A stretch of 64,000 nucleotides of DNA from Macrotis lagotis (GCF_037893015.1 NC_133658.1:425535890-425599889), one strand, 5' to 3'; positions 10,990 to 22,847 are shown, counted from the first letter of the stretch. Notes: generated by a model from the letters alone, not told the origin. Numbers and translations are program-made.

Positions 10990-11260
10990 TAGATGATAGC
11001 TCTTCCATGAAACCTTCTCTAACATCCTACACCCATGTCTCCCCAAAAGAATTTCTCTCTCCTACAATTTCTCATAGTATTTTGTTAGCCTGGATCTCTC
11101 TTTTGTCCTTATCTGATACTTCCCCTTTTATCATAATTATCTTTGTACTTGTACTTTATTATACTGTTGAGCACCTTGAGATCAAGTGTTATATCAATCA
11201 CTGTATCTCAATCACCTGTTTCCTGGCATATATATGTTGATCTGAATTGGTTAATGTCAA
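10990..11260 (+). repeat. L2 LINE 3' region
   Basis: L2 order is evident: ccatgaaaccttctctaac, cttgagatcaagtgttatat, atcacctgtttcctggcata. Ancient. Confidence 0.65.
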
Positions 11261-11497
11261 AGGGTTATCAAGATTAATGGCATGACATGATGTGGCATGG
11301 CCAATAAATGTAGGTGGTTTTTCTCAAGGAGTTTGGCTGAGAAAGGAGGAGACATATAAAATGATAATTAGCAGGGGAAGTAAGAACAAGTGAGGGAATT
11401 TTTAGGGTAGGATAGTACTGGGTCTCTTGTAGGTAACAGGAAAGGAGCCAAAAATTGGAGAGAGATTGAAGATTAGAGAGAGTGAGCACGACAGTGG

Positions 11498-11498
<1 letters not shown>

Positions 11499-11537
<39 letters not shown>
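11499..11537. repeat. 39-base G homopolymer, G-rich tract
   Basis: An uninterrupted run of 39 G, followed by further G blocks (ggggggcacaggggggg) to about 11562. Strong potential for G-quadruplex on the plus strand. The apparent proline-rich and glycine-rich open frames across it are artefacts of the run. Confidence 0.95.
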
Positions 11538-11538
<1 letters not shown>

Positions 11539-11837
11539 GAGGGGGGCACAGGGGGGGCGGCCGGTAATCTGCTGGAGAAAAGAGAAGGGATAGGATCAAG
11601 GATGCATGTAGAATGGTTTGATATGGCAAGGAAAAAGGCTACCACCAATGACAATGGTAGAGGAAGAAATAGTAAAGAAATACAATTTAATGAAGCTGAA
11701 GTGAGGAGGCACGAAGAAACAGGAGCTCTCATCAAAACAGCTTCAGTTTTTTTTTGATTGTAATAACCCTTTATTCATTTCATATACCACAGTTTATTCT
11801 ATCATTACCCTGTTGAAGAACACTTCGTTTTCAGGTT

Positions 11838-11900
11838 TCCTTTTTTTTCAATTAATTTTTATTAAAGATATTATTTGAGTTTTACAATTTTAAAACAGCC
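11838..11900 (-). repeat. LINE 3' terminal fragment
   Basis: The phrase tcaattaatttttattaaag followed by tatttgagttttacaa resembles the complement of marsupial LINE 3' termini. Very short; family uncertain. Confidence 0.35.
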
Positions 11901-12105
11901 TCAAGTTTTGTGAATTTTTTTCAAAACATTTTATTTCTATTTGATAGTTTATATTTGACAACAAAGAAGGATATAATTGTAACTGCAGGAATATGAATCT
12001 AGTCTTTTATTTAAAAAAATTGGGGGTACTTTAAAAAGTTATAAAGTCTTGGGCTTGGTTGAAACAATTGAGCAAGAAATATATTCTTAGAAATGGAGAA
12101 CTTCA

Positions 12106-12256
12106 GGGATGGCTAGGGATGGAGCAGTGGATAGAGCACTGGCCATGGAGTCAGAAATACCTGGGTTCAAATCTGACTTCAGACACTTAATAATTACCTA
12201 GCTGTGTGGCCTTGGGAAAGCCACTTAGCCCCATTGCCTTGAAAAATCTTAAAAAA
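12106..12256 (+). repeat. WSINE1/MAR1-type SINE, with 15-bp TSD
   Basis: Full-length forward copy: ggatggctagggatggagca, B box gggttcaaatctg, CORE (taattacctagctgtgtggc), A-rich tail. It is flanked by perfect 15-bp direct repeats aaatggagaacttca at 12091-12105 and 12257-12271, so the insertion is relatively recent. Confidence 0.93.
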
Positions 12257-12691
12257 AAATGGAGAACTTCAAGTACTACAAATCTGTGACACTGGAAAAT
12301 TCTAGAGATATCTAAGCTGCAGCACTTTTTTCCCCCCTGCATAATAAGAAGAGGGCCTGTTGATGTTTGCATCTATGAATCTCTTAATCAATCATGGAAT
12401 GGTAGTAAGGAGTTCTGATCTTTATCCTCAAGTGAGAGGGGATAAGACTAAATAAACTCTAAAGCCTCTTTCAATTCCAAATTCCATGAGAGATACCCAA
12501 GAAAAGAAAATCAAACAAAACACAATTTGATCATCCTTCAAGAACCACCTTAGCTAAGCCTGGCATCATCAACAAAAAGTTGACCTTCAGATGATGACTC
12601 TTTGGGCTGCATCATTTTGTGAAATCACATGGAAAGTTCTAACTTACTTATTAGAATAGCATGGCTTACATTCAAATGTTAAATTGTATTA

Positions 12692-12692
<1 letters not shown>

Positions 12693-12780
<88 letters not shown>
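12693..12780. repeat. (CA)n microsatellite, 88 bp
   Basis: About 43 uninterrupted CA units, the longest dinucleotide array in the window; likely length-polymorphic. Confidence 0.97.
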
Positions 12781-12781
<1 letters not shown>

Positions 12782-13368
12782 CTACTAAAATAACTTGAAA
12801 CATTTGGAAATATTGGACAAATGAGAATTTACCCTAACTTGAGGATAATAAATGATGTATGAAAACTGTTGATAGATAATACCTCAAGATTTTGAGTAGT
12901 ATAGAATTTATTCATAAAAGCTGATAAAATTTACATATCATTTTGAACATAATTTTTTTGGGGGAGTAGAGGTGCCATTCAGTTTCCTTATTTGTAAAAA
13001 TGAAAATATTGTACTTTGGGTTCTATACGATACTTCTTAACCCTCAAGTCTAATATTTAAATCAAATAACCCACACATATGAATTTGGAGAGCTACTGTT
13101 TTTAGTTACCCAACTCTCTTATTTTGAGAATAAAAATAAGTTTTGACAATGCTGAAAATTAAGGTTAGTATCTCCTCTGAGATTTTAAAATTATGCTAAT
13201 TCACATTGTGATAATACTTGCATATATACTTGAACTCTTTTAAAAATAGTTTAAAAATTATTATGTGAAAATCCAGATATTATTTCCTTCTAGAAACTCT
13301 GAACAATACAACTGTCTTTCTAGATACAAGTTCAGGTTTTCTAGATGCAAGTTAACACAATACTTTAG

Positions 13369-13525
13369 GGGTGGCTAGGTGGCACAGTGGATAAAGCACC
13401 GGCCCTGGAGTCAGGAGTACCTGAGTTCAAATCCGGCCTCAGACACTTAATAATTACCTAGCTGTGTGGCCTTGGGCAAGCCACTTAACCCCGTTTGCCT
13501 TGGGAAAAAAAACTTAAAACAAAAC
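13369..13525 (+). repeat. WSINE1/MAR1-type SINE
   Basis: Full-length forward copy from gggtggctaggtggcacagt to an A-rich tail. Flanking repeats end in atactttag on both sides (13354-13368 and 13526-13540, three mismatches). Confidence 0.92.
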
Positions 13526-13885
13526 AACATGATACTTTAGCAAACTCAAGTTTTCCAAAGTTAAACATACTTAGCAAATGGGTTTTTGTTCTTTCAGTTT
13601 CCTTGGATACTAATTCCCTAATGTGTTTTTGAAGTTACCAAAGCATAACCCTAAATGTATCCTCTGCTGGACAGTTGTAATATTCCCAGGGACTTGTAGG
13701 TTCACAGCTGATCCAAGTTCCTTATTTCAGTCTGTGTTTTAAATGAAATGAATGAGCTAAACACACATTTCTTTTATTAACAGTTGTTTAATTTTTCACC
13801 CTTTGAAAAAGGTTTCTCTATATATTCTATTGGTCATTATTTCTTTCTCTTTTATTTGTTTATTCATTCATTCATTCATTCATTC

Positions 13886-14022
13886 ATGGCAATGGGGTTA
13901 ATCTACTGCCCAAAGTCACATAGCTAGGCAATTAGTAAGTAAGTGTCTGAGACTGGATTTGAACTCAGGTCCTTCTGACTCCAAGGCCAGTGCTCTATCC
14001 ACTGAGCTACCTCACTGCCCCC
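13886..14022 (-). repeat. Older WSINE1/CORE-SINE
   Basis: Complement copy, diverged: ggcaatggggttaatctact to gagctacctcactgcccc. A (TTCA)n run at 13863-13886 adjoins its tail. Confidence 0.75.
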
Positions 14023-14070
14023 ATTATTTCCTTCTTAACTTAGAAATTTTGGCTAAAAATCATGATATTC

Positions 14071-14230
14071 TTTTTTTTTTTTTTAAGGTTTTTGCAAGGC
14101 AAACGGGGTTAAGTGGCTTGCCCAAGGCCACACAGCTAGGTAATTATTAAGTGTCTGAGGCCGGATTTGAAACCAGGTACTCCTGACTCCAGAGCTGGTG
14201 CTTTATCCACTACACCACCTAGCCACCCCT
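14071..14230 (-). repeat. WSINE1 SINE with 15-bp TSD
   Basis: Complement copy with T run (A tail), gcaaggcaaacggggttaag to ccacctagccacccct. Perfect flanks aaaatcatgatattc at 14056-14070 and 14231-14245. Lies only about 50 bp from the older copy. Confidence 0.93.
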
Positions 14231-14544
14231 AAAATCATGATATTCTTTATGCTAATTAGGCATGGCTAAAGGGGGTGAGTTTCTAGCTTCTCTGTACTCT
14301 CCTAGATTGAGAGTTGGCTGTGATTAGAGAGGTAGTCAGGAAGGCAGAAGGAAGTCATTACCTCTAAATTGTGATGATAAATTAAGATTCTCCCCAAACC
14401 TAAAAATTCCCCTATTCCACATCTATTTCTTCAATGCCTGATTTTATTTAACACAAGTAATGAAGTCCAACTATTAGACCTTGTCTATGTAAGAAGTACT
14501 CCTGAGAACCAAAAGAAGATAAATTTTGTAGTCATCCAAAAAGG

Positions 14545-14660
14545 TTATAATATCATAGATTTGACACTAGAAAGGACCTGATCTAACTCCTTTATTTTAT
14601 AATTGAACAAACTGAAACATGAAGTAACTTGCCCAGGGTAGCATAGATATCAAATAAATA
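14545..14660 (-). repeat. L3/CR1 or MIR-like 3' fragment
   Basis: Text tagatttgacactagaaagg, acctgatctaactcctttat, then tgaagtaacttgcccagg: a common old mammalian repeat on the complement strand. Confidence 0.45.
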
Positions 14661-15382
14661 CAATTAAAATAATGGGCCAATTTCTGAACACTGCTGTCAC
14701 AATAAAATTCTTATCATGAAAATGATATTGACTAAAAGACATCTCAATTCTCTTGAATTTCTTCTCTTAGTATTCTCTAAGACACTAAGGGGAATTCATC
14801 TATCAGAAGCCCAACCCCCTCAGGGATGTATTCCCTTTTGTCCAAGAGCTAGAATTTCTCTAATTTTTCTGAGTTAACTTTCAATTTCTCATAAGTCTTT
14901 TGATTATAGAACAAAAGTCTGTATGTAATGGGATGGCAGGCTGCCAAATTATTTTTCTTTCCCTTTCAACTTGGAAATTCCCTGGAATCATGGAGGAGCG
15001 ATCTTAAGTTTTGCAAACCAACTAAGAGACTGACCACATAAAGCCACTCTAAAATGTTGGTGAAGGGAGCCCTGCCTAGGAGCCAAGAAACAGAAAGAGC
15101 ATTTTTATTTAATTAGAGAAAAGGTAAACATAGTGAAAAATCAATGAAATTATAGGTAAAGAAGGTTTCTTCTTACTCTTGTCACTTTTTCTTTCTTCTC
15201 TTCATTTCTCACTTTTTTCAACTCAGTTCCTTCTGCCTTGATTATTATTTTTTTGAGAGTTTAATAAATTATAAATGCTACCAAGATGGTTTTCTGACCT
15301 CCTCCGAAGAAAAGGTGGTTTAACAAATATTGATATCCCAAGTACCACAATTGGTACTTCACCTGAAAGTTTTAATAATTTT

Positions 15383-15533
15383 TTTAGTTTTTTTTTCGCA
15401 AGGCAAATGGGGTTAAGTGGCTTGCCCAAGGCCACACAGCTAGGTAATTATTAAGTGTCTGAGACCGGATTTGAATCCAGGTACTCCTGACTCCAAGGCC
15501 GGTGCTTTATCCACTATGCCACCTAGCCTCCCC
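15383..15533 (-). repeat. WSINE1 SINE with 16-bp TSD
   Basis: Complement copy gcaaggcaaatggggttaag to ccacctagcctcccc. Perfect flanks aagttttaataatttt at 15367-15382 and 15534-15549. Confidence 0.93.
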
Positions 15534-16014
15534 AAGTTTTAATAATTTTACAAGCACAAGCTAAATAACATAAACTCATTATCAAGGAAGAACATCACAT
15601 TACATCTTTAAAGAAGCTGATAAGTACTTTTAAAAATAAAAAACCAACTATTTTTTCATTGAAAAAATATTTAATCCTTCATTTATGGACCAGCAGTCAA
15701 TCAACTAGCAGTTATGAATTTCCTTTGCTAAAAACTGGGAATACAAACAAAGGGGAAAAAAACTAAGCCAAACCCAATTCCTGTTCTCCAGAAACTTGAC
15801 TACTCTGAGTTAAGAGTTCAATAAGACTCTTACCAATCTAAGAACAGTATTTGAATAGGGAGAAGGAAGGGAAAAAGAGGAATAGGAGATGGAGGACTAG
15901 AACTTAATCATGGAATATTAAACTCAATCCGCTAAACTACTCTCCTCATGACTCAAATCCAGGCATAACTTGGGGTATCTTACTTTCACTTTCTGGTCTC
16001 TGTTCCTGCCTCCT

Positions 16015-16235
16015 TTCACTCGGTTGCCAGGTCTTTGATTTGCTCTCCATAGCATCTTCTCTGTCCCCTTCTTTCCATTCACAACATAATCACCTTAATT
16101 GCACCCATTACTATCTCTTATCCACATTATTGCAAATGCTTCCTAATTGGTTTCCCTGTAAATAATCCTCTTCCTCCCCCAATTCAACACAGCTGCCAAA
16201 CTGTTACTCTTAAAATATTCTAAAATATATTTAGA
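16015..16235 (+). repeat. L2/CR1-clade LINE 3' fragment
   Basis: The segment accttaattgcacccattac, attgcaaatgcttcctaatt, ggtttccctgta, agctgccaaactgttactct follows the 3' region of L2-like LINEs. Confidence 0.6.
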
Positions 16236-16539
16236 AACATACTAAAGAAAGTGGGAATAAGTATGTATGAATGTTATTAAGTATAAAAGTATGCTAATAA
16301 CTAAGAAGTATTACCACTTTAAGGAAATAATCTGTTCTAAATCTAATATGCAGGCTTTCCAAAGGCTTCTTTCTAAAAAGGCAGAAGAACAGCTTCTTAA
16401 TTTTGTGGAGAGGGCATCAGGGAGGATGACTGAAGCAGTTTGGTTGTTAGTTTGAGACTTTGAGCAGAAAGGATGTCTAAATAGTTCTCTCACAATGACC
16501 TAAATGCTAAGTGTTGATTAAGTTTTTTCCCTACTCAAG

Positions 16540-16905
16540 AAGTTTCCATAGCTTCCTCTCTCTTCGAAGTTAAAATATAAACTTCTCCTATTTGTAAATG
16601 AAAACTCTGAACTATGTGACTCCAACCTATCTTTTTAAGCTACTTTCATATGTTGCACATGCTACACTCCAGCCCAACCTGCCTACTACATACAACCTGC
16701 CTGACATACAGGACATCAGCTCTCCTTCTGGCCACAAATGTTTTTCTTTCTCACCTCCACTTTTTAGAAAGTCTAGCTCTCATCAAGGTTCAGTCTAAGT
16801 GCCATCTTCTACAAGAAGCCCTTCCTAATTTCCTCCATTAGGACACATTCTGTATTCACTTCTCTTTGTCTTACTTTTGCTTTGTATAATAGTCTTTAAT
16901 GATAC
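16540..16905 (+). repeat. L2 LINE 3' region
   Basis: Order ccatagcttcctctctcttc, tgactccaacctatcttttt, atcaaggttcagtctaagtg, agaagcccttcctaatttcc matches L2. Open frames here are by chance. Confidence 0.7.
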
Positions 16906-18480
16906 AGGGTAGCACCAGTATGTATAAACTGGATCACTGGTGTTTCTAAAAGATTTCTTGATACCAAAAAATGGCAACTATCCTCATCATCCCAGCCCCT
17001 TGGGAAATCAAAGGTATTGCCAAGAGATTTTACTGAAGGGAGAATGACAAAATCCTCCTATTCACCCCCCACATGCCCAGAAAAAAGACCAACCAAAAAC
17101 TTGTTTTAAGCAAGCAATATTTTCCCTTGACTTTCAGAGATTTAATTTTATTAAAAGATTGCTTTCTAGCATAACCTAATAAAGATCTTGTCTTTCACAA
17201 AGACAAATGGAGCCACAATTCCCTGTTTTGTTTATTATAGGTTACCACCAAGAAAAGAATGTATCAAGATATCAAACCTTCCCAATAAATAGTGATGATG
17301 ATAGTTAATATTTCTAGTCCTATTATCTCCTTTAACAATGACTTTCTCTATCCTTTCCAACACTGTAAAAAACAACTCTGGTCAGTGCTCTGCCTGACCA
17401 TGATTCCAGAAGGTCCATAATGATATATCTAGCCCTTTCCTGACAGAAATATGGATTCAGAGTGCAGAATAAGACATATCTTTCTGCATGTGTCCAATGC
17501 AGCAATTTATTTTGCTTGACCATGCATATTTGCTATAAGGTTGTTTTTTTTTTAACAGGTGGGGTGGAGGGAGATTAAGTTGATTTTTGTTCATTGAAAT
17601 GAATAAAATTTGATTTAAAAAACTATTCCTTTTCCCCAAGTTCTGCCCTCTTAGACCACACAAACATAAAGAAGAACACCTCCCACAAACACCCCAAAGT
17701 CTTAGAAACAAAGGTACTACATATTTATCCACAGTAATATTACACTAATTTCTAGATTCTCCTTATTGATGACAACTTTAGCAGCAATGGAACCCAGAGG
17801 ATTCTCTTATTTAAGGGTGCAAGAGGCTTACATGCCCTGGCACCTGACTATTCTTCCCAGGATCATTCTCCCTTCTTTCAGTTCTCTAACACTTTGATAA
17901 AAGGAAATTATGTACAACAAAAAGATAAAAATACCAGCAAAGATGCTAATACAGACCCAGGCAGAAGAGGAGGATTCTGCATACACAGGTTACAGCAGGA
18001 TATGTTCTAAAAATCCCTTCCTGTATCCCAATATAAATTCTCTCCTGAACCCCGCCTTTTTCCTACTTGGGTCAGGTGGGGGGTGACTGGAAACCACATT
18101 GTTGCTGAGAAATGCTTTACAAAACTGAAAGCTTACAGACTGCCCTTCCTGATGACAAAGATAATTTATGAGCTAGACTGGCTGATGAAATAAATAAGGC
18201 TGATTACATCTCATGTTAAGTTACCCATTGTTTTCTCATTTGTAAAAAGATAATAATGTATTATGTATTTCATTGGATAAAGTGGATAAATGGGAAAAGT
18301 GTTTTATAAAACAGTAAACCATTACTGAAATGTAAGCTATTATTACACAGTTTATCCTAGAACCTATACTAGGTCCCTGTTTATTTTCCCCACTGAAATT
18401 TTTGTATTAGCATCTTATTTATGTAAGAGGAAAAGAGGGATCATGATAGAAAAAGAGGTGGAAAGGGAGAGAAGCACTAG
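16906..18480. other. WARS1: Intronic, no recognised feature
   Basis: Moderately AT-rich sequence without clear repeat, coding or RNA signal. Open frames 17332-17523 and 17457-17732 lack similarity to any family I know. Confidence 0.55.
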
Positions 18481-18539
18481 AAATTATAGAACATCAAGGT
18501 TATAAGGAAACTCAGAGGTCTAATCTATACTGAGTATTT

Positions 18540-19290
18540 CTTCCCTCCTTCAAATGTCTTTTGCTGTTCTCTTTCCCTTCCACCCTGACTCCTCTGCCAT
18601 TCCCACTCAATTATGTAGCTACAATTTCTCCCTTCCTCTCTACAGGCTCCTTGTCTACTGCCTAGAAACATGTCTCTAACTCCCCCATCCTCAAAAAACC
18701 CTCCTTTGATCCTTTCATCCCTGCTTTTGTCCTAAATCTTTTCTGCCCTTTGTGGCTAAACTCCTGGAGAAGGTCATGGACAAAAAGTGTCTCTACATCC
18801 TCTCCTCTCATTTTCTTGATTCCTTTTAGTTTGGTTTCTGACCTTATTAAAACCAAAATGGTTCTTTCCAAAGTTACCACTGATCTTTTAACTGCCATAT
18901 CCATGTCTTTTCTCAATTCTCATTCTCTCTGAACTCTTTGCAACATTGTTGCTCACTCTATTGTTTTCTCTTCATCATATCTTTTGATTTGTTTCAAGTT
19001 CCAGCTAAAATCACACCTTCAGGAAGCATAAACACTTGTGCTAGGTCCATGATCTAGTACTCTGAAATTCCTCTCTTCAATTAGAAGTTCTATTTCCTTT
19101 TCTCTCTTACTTCTAATCCCATTCTCCAAGACCTGAGCTCAGTCACTCACTTTTCCTAAGTCTTGTATTTAGCTTATTTGTACATAGCTGTTTACATATT
19201 GTCTCCCCATTAGACTGAGAATTCCTTGAGGTCTCTTAATGTTTCCCCATGTTAGCACATAGTAGGCACTGAATAAATGCTTACTGATTG
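18540..19290 (+). repeat. L2/CR1-clade LINE with RT remnant
   Basis: Around 18750-18800 the plus strand reads VAKLLEKVMDKKCLYIL, a CR1/L2-clade reverse-transcriptase phrase. The segment ends with an L2 tail (ttagactgagaattccttga to ctgaataaatgcttactgat). A 105-bp piece at about 19040-19150 matches 19900-20000. Confidence 0.65.
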
Positions 19291-19299
19291 ACCTGAAGG

Positions 19300-19890
19300 A
19301 GTCTGATAACCGGCTGACAACTTTCCTCTTCCCCTAATCATGTTAGGATATTAGGAGACATCCTATTTTCCAGATCTAAAAACCAGTAAGCAAGCTGTGC
19401 CTTGAGCTTGGCATAAAAACACTCCTTTGTGCACACCCTCTGGATGAACTCTGCAGTAACTCCATCATAGAACTGTTGGTCCCTGAACTCAGGCAAACAA
19501 CAGACCCAGACATGAAGCCCTGCTGTGAACCAACTTTTTGTCACCAGACAACTTTGTCTTGCTGTTGCTGTCATGCCCATCATTGCAGTTACACTATACT
19601 ATTTGACTCTTTGTTTGGCCACAAATATATAAATCAAGGTTTGGCTATACTTAGGTGGGGCCCTCCAAGAGGTGGGCTCTGATACATGTGTCTAATTTGC
19701 CTCTTTTGTCTTTAGCCATCTCCATTCAGCACTGGCCATCCACAGGTTAGAGGCTGGTTTGGTCAGTTTGGCAGATCATACCTAAGGATTTTGATAACAT
19801 CACCCCAGTTTTCACAGCCTCTTAGTTCACCAACTTCCTCCATAATCATAAATGAACCCTTCACCTTAGCATACCTTAGGGATGGGTATA
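19300..19890. other. Unrecognised segment between LINE pieces
   Basis: Not assigned. It contains an 81-residue open frame on the minus strand (19338-19583) without recognised similarity, and a TATA-like run (aaatatataaatcaagg, 19623-19639). It may be an unrecognised transposon. Confidence 0.3.
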
Positions 19891-19894
19891 CACT

Positions 19895-20175
19895 GTGGTA
19901 TGGTCATGATCTAGAACTCTGAAATTACTCTCTTCAGTTAGAAGATATATTTCCTTTCCTCTTACTTCTAACCCTATTTTCTAATGCCTCAATTACTCCA
20001 CAACTCCCTTTCCTAAGTCTTTATCACTCACACTTCGCTTTCACTTCCCTTTCAATATCATCTTGATCTTATGATTAAACAGTTCAAATAAACAAATTGA
20101 CCTCTATTTTTGAATCCTAGTTTCCTTGTCCTACTGCCTGTCTCCCCCTGCCCAACCCTAATCCATTATTTTCAA
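19895..20175 (+). repeat. L2/CR1-clade LINE internal fragment
   Basis: Text catgatctagaactctgaaa, ttacttctaaccctattttc, and the downstream cttgatcttatgattaaaca resemble the endonuclease-to-RT stretch of L2/CR1-clade LINEs. Shares about 105 bp with 19040-19150. Confidence 0.5.
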
Positions 20176-20369
20176 AACCTTTCTTTTTTGTATTTTCTTT
20201 TCAACTTCTATTCTCATTTGTGCATTAAAAAATGTCTGAGTGGCCTTCTCTTTCTCAGAATCATTATTGCTACCTTCCTCCTATTAATTGAACAAGGAGA
20301 GCAACAAAAGTACCCTTTATCACAAATAAGTATAGTCAAGCAATGAATCTAAATAATAGCTAAGTCCAT

Positions 20370-21060
20370 TATATTTCTTTTTTTTTTTTTACCTTTTTTT
20401 TCATTATGTCAGGAAGCAGGTTTTATCACAAGCTCTTTGGAGATATGATTTAGCCATTGGTTTGATCAAAATTCTTGTCTTTTAATGCTCCCCCCCCCCC
20501 ATATAACAACATTCTTTTATAAACTGTTCTGGTTCTGCTCACTTCACGCTTAAGTCATTCATCTTACCTAGGTGGATACTCAGTATAGATTAGACCTCTG
20601 AAATAATTTCTTTTGTAATATCTTGTAGAAAAATGCTTCCTTATATTCATCTGTCATATTTTATGCAGCATTTCCCAACTGTCTAAAAGATATTCTAAGG
20701 TATTCCCTAAAGTCCCTTTTCAGAATCAGAATTTTATTTTGCTTGTGACTGTTCTCTTTCATTCTTTTAATCCCTTCCCTCTTCCCTAGTCCAATTTGTT
20801 TTTGTTGAATTTGTTACAATTCTATAGCAAACTGGTATGTAGTGCCCATTTCAGAGATTCAACTGATGTCTGCTCCTTCCATGTTTGCATTTTGTTCTGA
20901 CATACCCCAATTATAAGAAATAGCAGTCTCCCCATTGTACTTCCTCTTTTCCATATTAGCATATTCTTCCTCATACCAAATTTTCTCTATCCTTTCATGA
21001 AACTGTCAGAATAGGACCACATCTTAAAACTTGTTTTTCTTCAATAATCCTTACAGATAT
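20370..21060 (-). repeat. L1 3' UTR fragment
   Basis: T run, then aaactgttctggttctgctc and acttcacgcttaagtcattc, which is the complement of the 3' part of mammalian/marsupial L1. Diverged. Confidence 0.45.
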
Positions 21061-21111
21061 TAAAGTTCTGAAGAGAAGCTGAAAGAACTAGGAGGCCCCT
21101 GGGTAAATATC

Positions 21112-21300
21112 AATAAATAGAGTGTAGAATTTGGACTCAGGAAGACTTGAGTTCAAACTTAGTTTCAGATACTTACAAGCTGTGTGACACTGATACTTAA
21201 CTTCTCTTTGCTTCAGTTTCTTCATCAATAAAATGGGGATATAATAGCATCTTATTTAGAGGACTGAATATAGTAATGCCTGTAAAATACCCTGTAAACC
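21112..21300 (+). repeat. MIR SINE
   Basis: Forward MIR: gacttgagttcaaacttagt, cttacaagctgtgtgacact, cttcatcaataaaatgggga, ending with atagtaatgcctgtaaaata. Confidence 0.75.
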
Positions 21301-21321
21301 TTATGGTGCTCTATGTGTTTG

Positions 21322-21325
<4 letters not shown>

Positions 21326-21359
<34 letters not shown>
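21326..21359. repeat. (TTA)n microsatellite
   Basis: About 11 uninterrupted trinucleotide units directly after the MIR. Confidence 0.93.
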
Positions 21360-21669
21360 TTGCATTAATTTCTTTCCTCCCATTAGAATACTGGAATCAT
21401 AAAGCCCTTTTCAAATGTTCAAATAGAAAAGCATTTGTACCTTTTTTGATTTCTCTGGACTTTTAAATTATTTGTATATTTTAAGTTTAGTTATTAAGGG
21501 AACATTCAGGCAGGAATATCTAGCAGGCAGTTGTCAGTATGGGACAACTGTTCAGTAGACTTGGGATGGACATATAGATTTGAGGGTCATCTGCATAAAG
21601 ATGATAATTGATCGCTTCACTCATTCTGTGTTACAGACAAGCTGGTCTACTTTAGAGAATCCAATTTGA

Positions 21670-21995
21670 TACAGGGTCATAGATTTGTAATTGGAAGGAA
21701 CCTTGAAAGAAGAGGATTGGCAGGGGAAAAATAATGAAATCTTTTTAGACAACTGAGTCTGAGATATCTCTAGAAGAGAGGTTAGCAAACTATAGCCTTT
21801 TGATCAAATATTCTGTCATGTTTTTGTTTAGACCAAGAGTCAACTGGTCCAACTCCTTTAATTTATAGAGGGGGAAACTGAAAGCCAGAGAGATATGATA
21901 ACTTGCTGTAGAATTACCCACAAAGTAAATGTTAAAGTCAGGATTTGAACCCAAATCTTTGACTCCAGAGCAAATGCTCTTTTCATTGCTCCAGC
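21670..21995 (-). repeat. MIR/L3 fragments interrupted by MER5-like piece
   Basis: A CR1/L3-like start (tcatagatttgtaattggaa, ggaaccttg) is separated from its continuation (ggtccaactcctttaattta onward) by a block with ggttagcaaactatagcc at 21780-21830, resembling a MER5 (hAT) terminus. The nesting order is inferred. Confidence 0.45.
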
Positions 21996-22290
21996 TTTTC
22001 TCTAGAACATGCCATTTCTCAGTTCTGTGCCTTTATTAAGGCTGACCTATTTGCCTGGAATATAGTTCTCCTGTCTCTATCTCTGAGAGCTCCTGGCTTT
22101 CATCAAGGCTCAGCTTAGATGGCACCTTGTATAGGAAGTCATTCCTGTTTTACCATGTGTGAGTACCTGGTCTTTCTAGAAGTTACTTGGTATGGAACTC
22201 ATCTCTGTCTATATTATGTTGCTCCAGTAGAATGCAAGAACTTAAGCCAGGCATAATGTCATAGCCCATTGTTCAGCAGGATTTAATCAG
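21995..22290 (+). repeat. L2 LINE 3' region
   Basis: L2 order: ctgacctatttgcctggaat, catcaaggctcagcttagat, ggcaccttgtataggaagtc, tccagtagaatgcaagaact. Confidence 0.7.
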
Positions 22291-22415
22291 TGCCTGGATT
22301 GTTGAGATTCCTTTTCTAATATTTCTTAAAGTGTTTCTCACTGAAAAATCTATCAGTAATAAGGAACTTATTATTATTATTGAGGTGATTAAATCCCCTC
22401 TTGGGTAGTTCTATG

Positions 22416-22569
22416 GGCTTTTTTTAGGATTTTGCAAGGCAAATGGGGTTAAGTGGCTTGCCCAAGGTCACATAGCTAGGTAATTATTAAGTGTCTGAGA
22501 CTGGATTTGAACCCAGGTACTCCTGACTCCAGGGCCGGTGCTTTATCCACTGTGCCACCTAGCTGCCCC
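22416..22569 (-). repeat. WSINE1 SINE with TSD
   Basis: Complement copy gcaaggcaaatggggttaag to ccacctagctgcccc; flanks tagttctatg at 22406-22415 and 22570-22579. Confidence 0.93.
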
Positions 22570-22657
22570 TAGTTCTATGTTTTAAAAGAGAATGAGTATT
22601 TATATAATACCTACCATGTGCCAGCTCTGTAACAGGCTTTGCAAACTTCTCATTGTG

Positions 22658-22709
22658 AATTAAGTGTGAATTTATTAATTTGTTATTTTTTTTTATTAAG
22701 TGTGAATTA
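22658..22709. repeat. Short direct repeat pair
   Basis: attaagtgtgaatt occurs at 22658-22671 and 22696-22709, enclosing a short T-rich insert, immediately before an old SINE. It looks like a small duplication. Confidence 0.6.
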
Positions 22710-22721
22710 ACTCCATTGGGG

Positions 22722-22842
22722 GGAAGCGGCAAGGCAATGAGGTTGAGTGACTTGCCCCAAATCACACTAAATTATGTATTAAGTGTCTGGGGCAAAATTT
22801 GAACTCAGGTCCTCTTCACCCCAGGACCACCTAGCTGCCTCT
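22722..22842 (-). repeat. Old CORE-SINE
   Basis: Diverged complement copy: cggcaaggcaatgaggttga, attaagtgtctggggcaaaa, ending ggaccacctagctgcc. Confidence 0.7.
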
Positions 22843-22847
22843 ATTAT

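Noticed and set aside
11274-11757. Proline-rich and glycine-rich open frames of 75-153 codons
   Set aside because: They exist only because the 39-base G run lacks stops; no conserved flanking protein sequence.
13369-15533. Repeated near-identical blocks, considered as a CRISPR-like array
   Set aside because: They are dispersed SINEs with individual target duplications and irregular spacing in a vertebrate genome.
19338-19583. 81-codon minus-strand frame with several cysteines
   Set aside because: No recognised domain; short enough to occur by chance in WARS1 intron 1.
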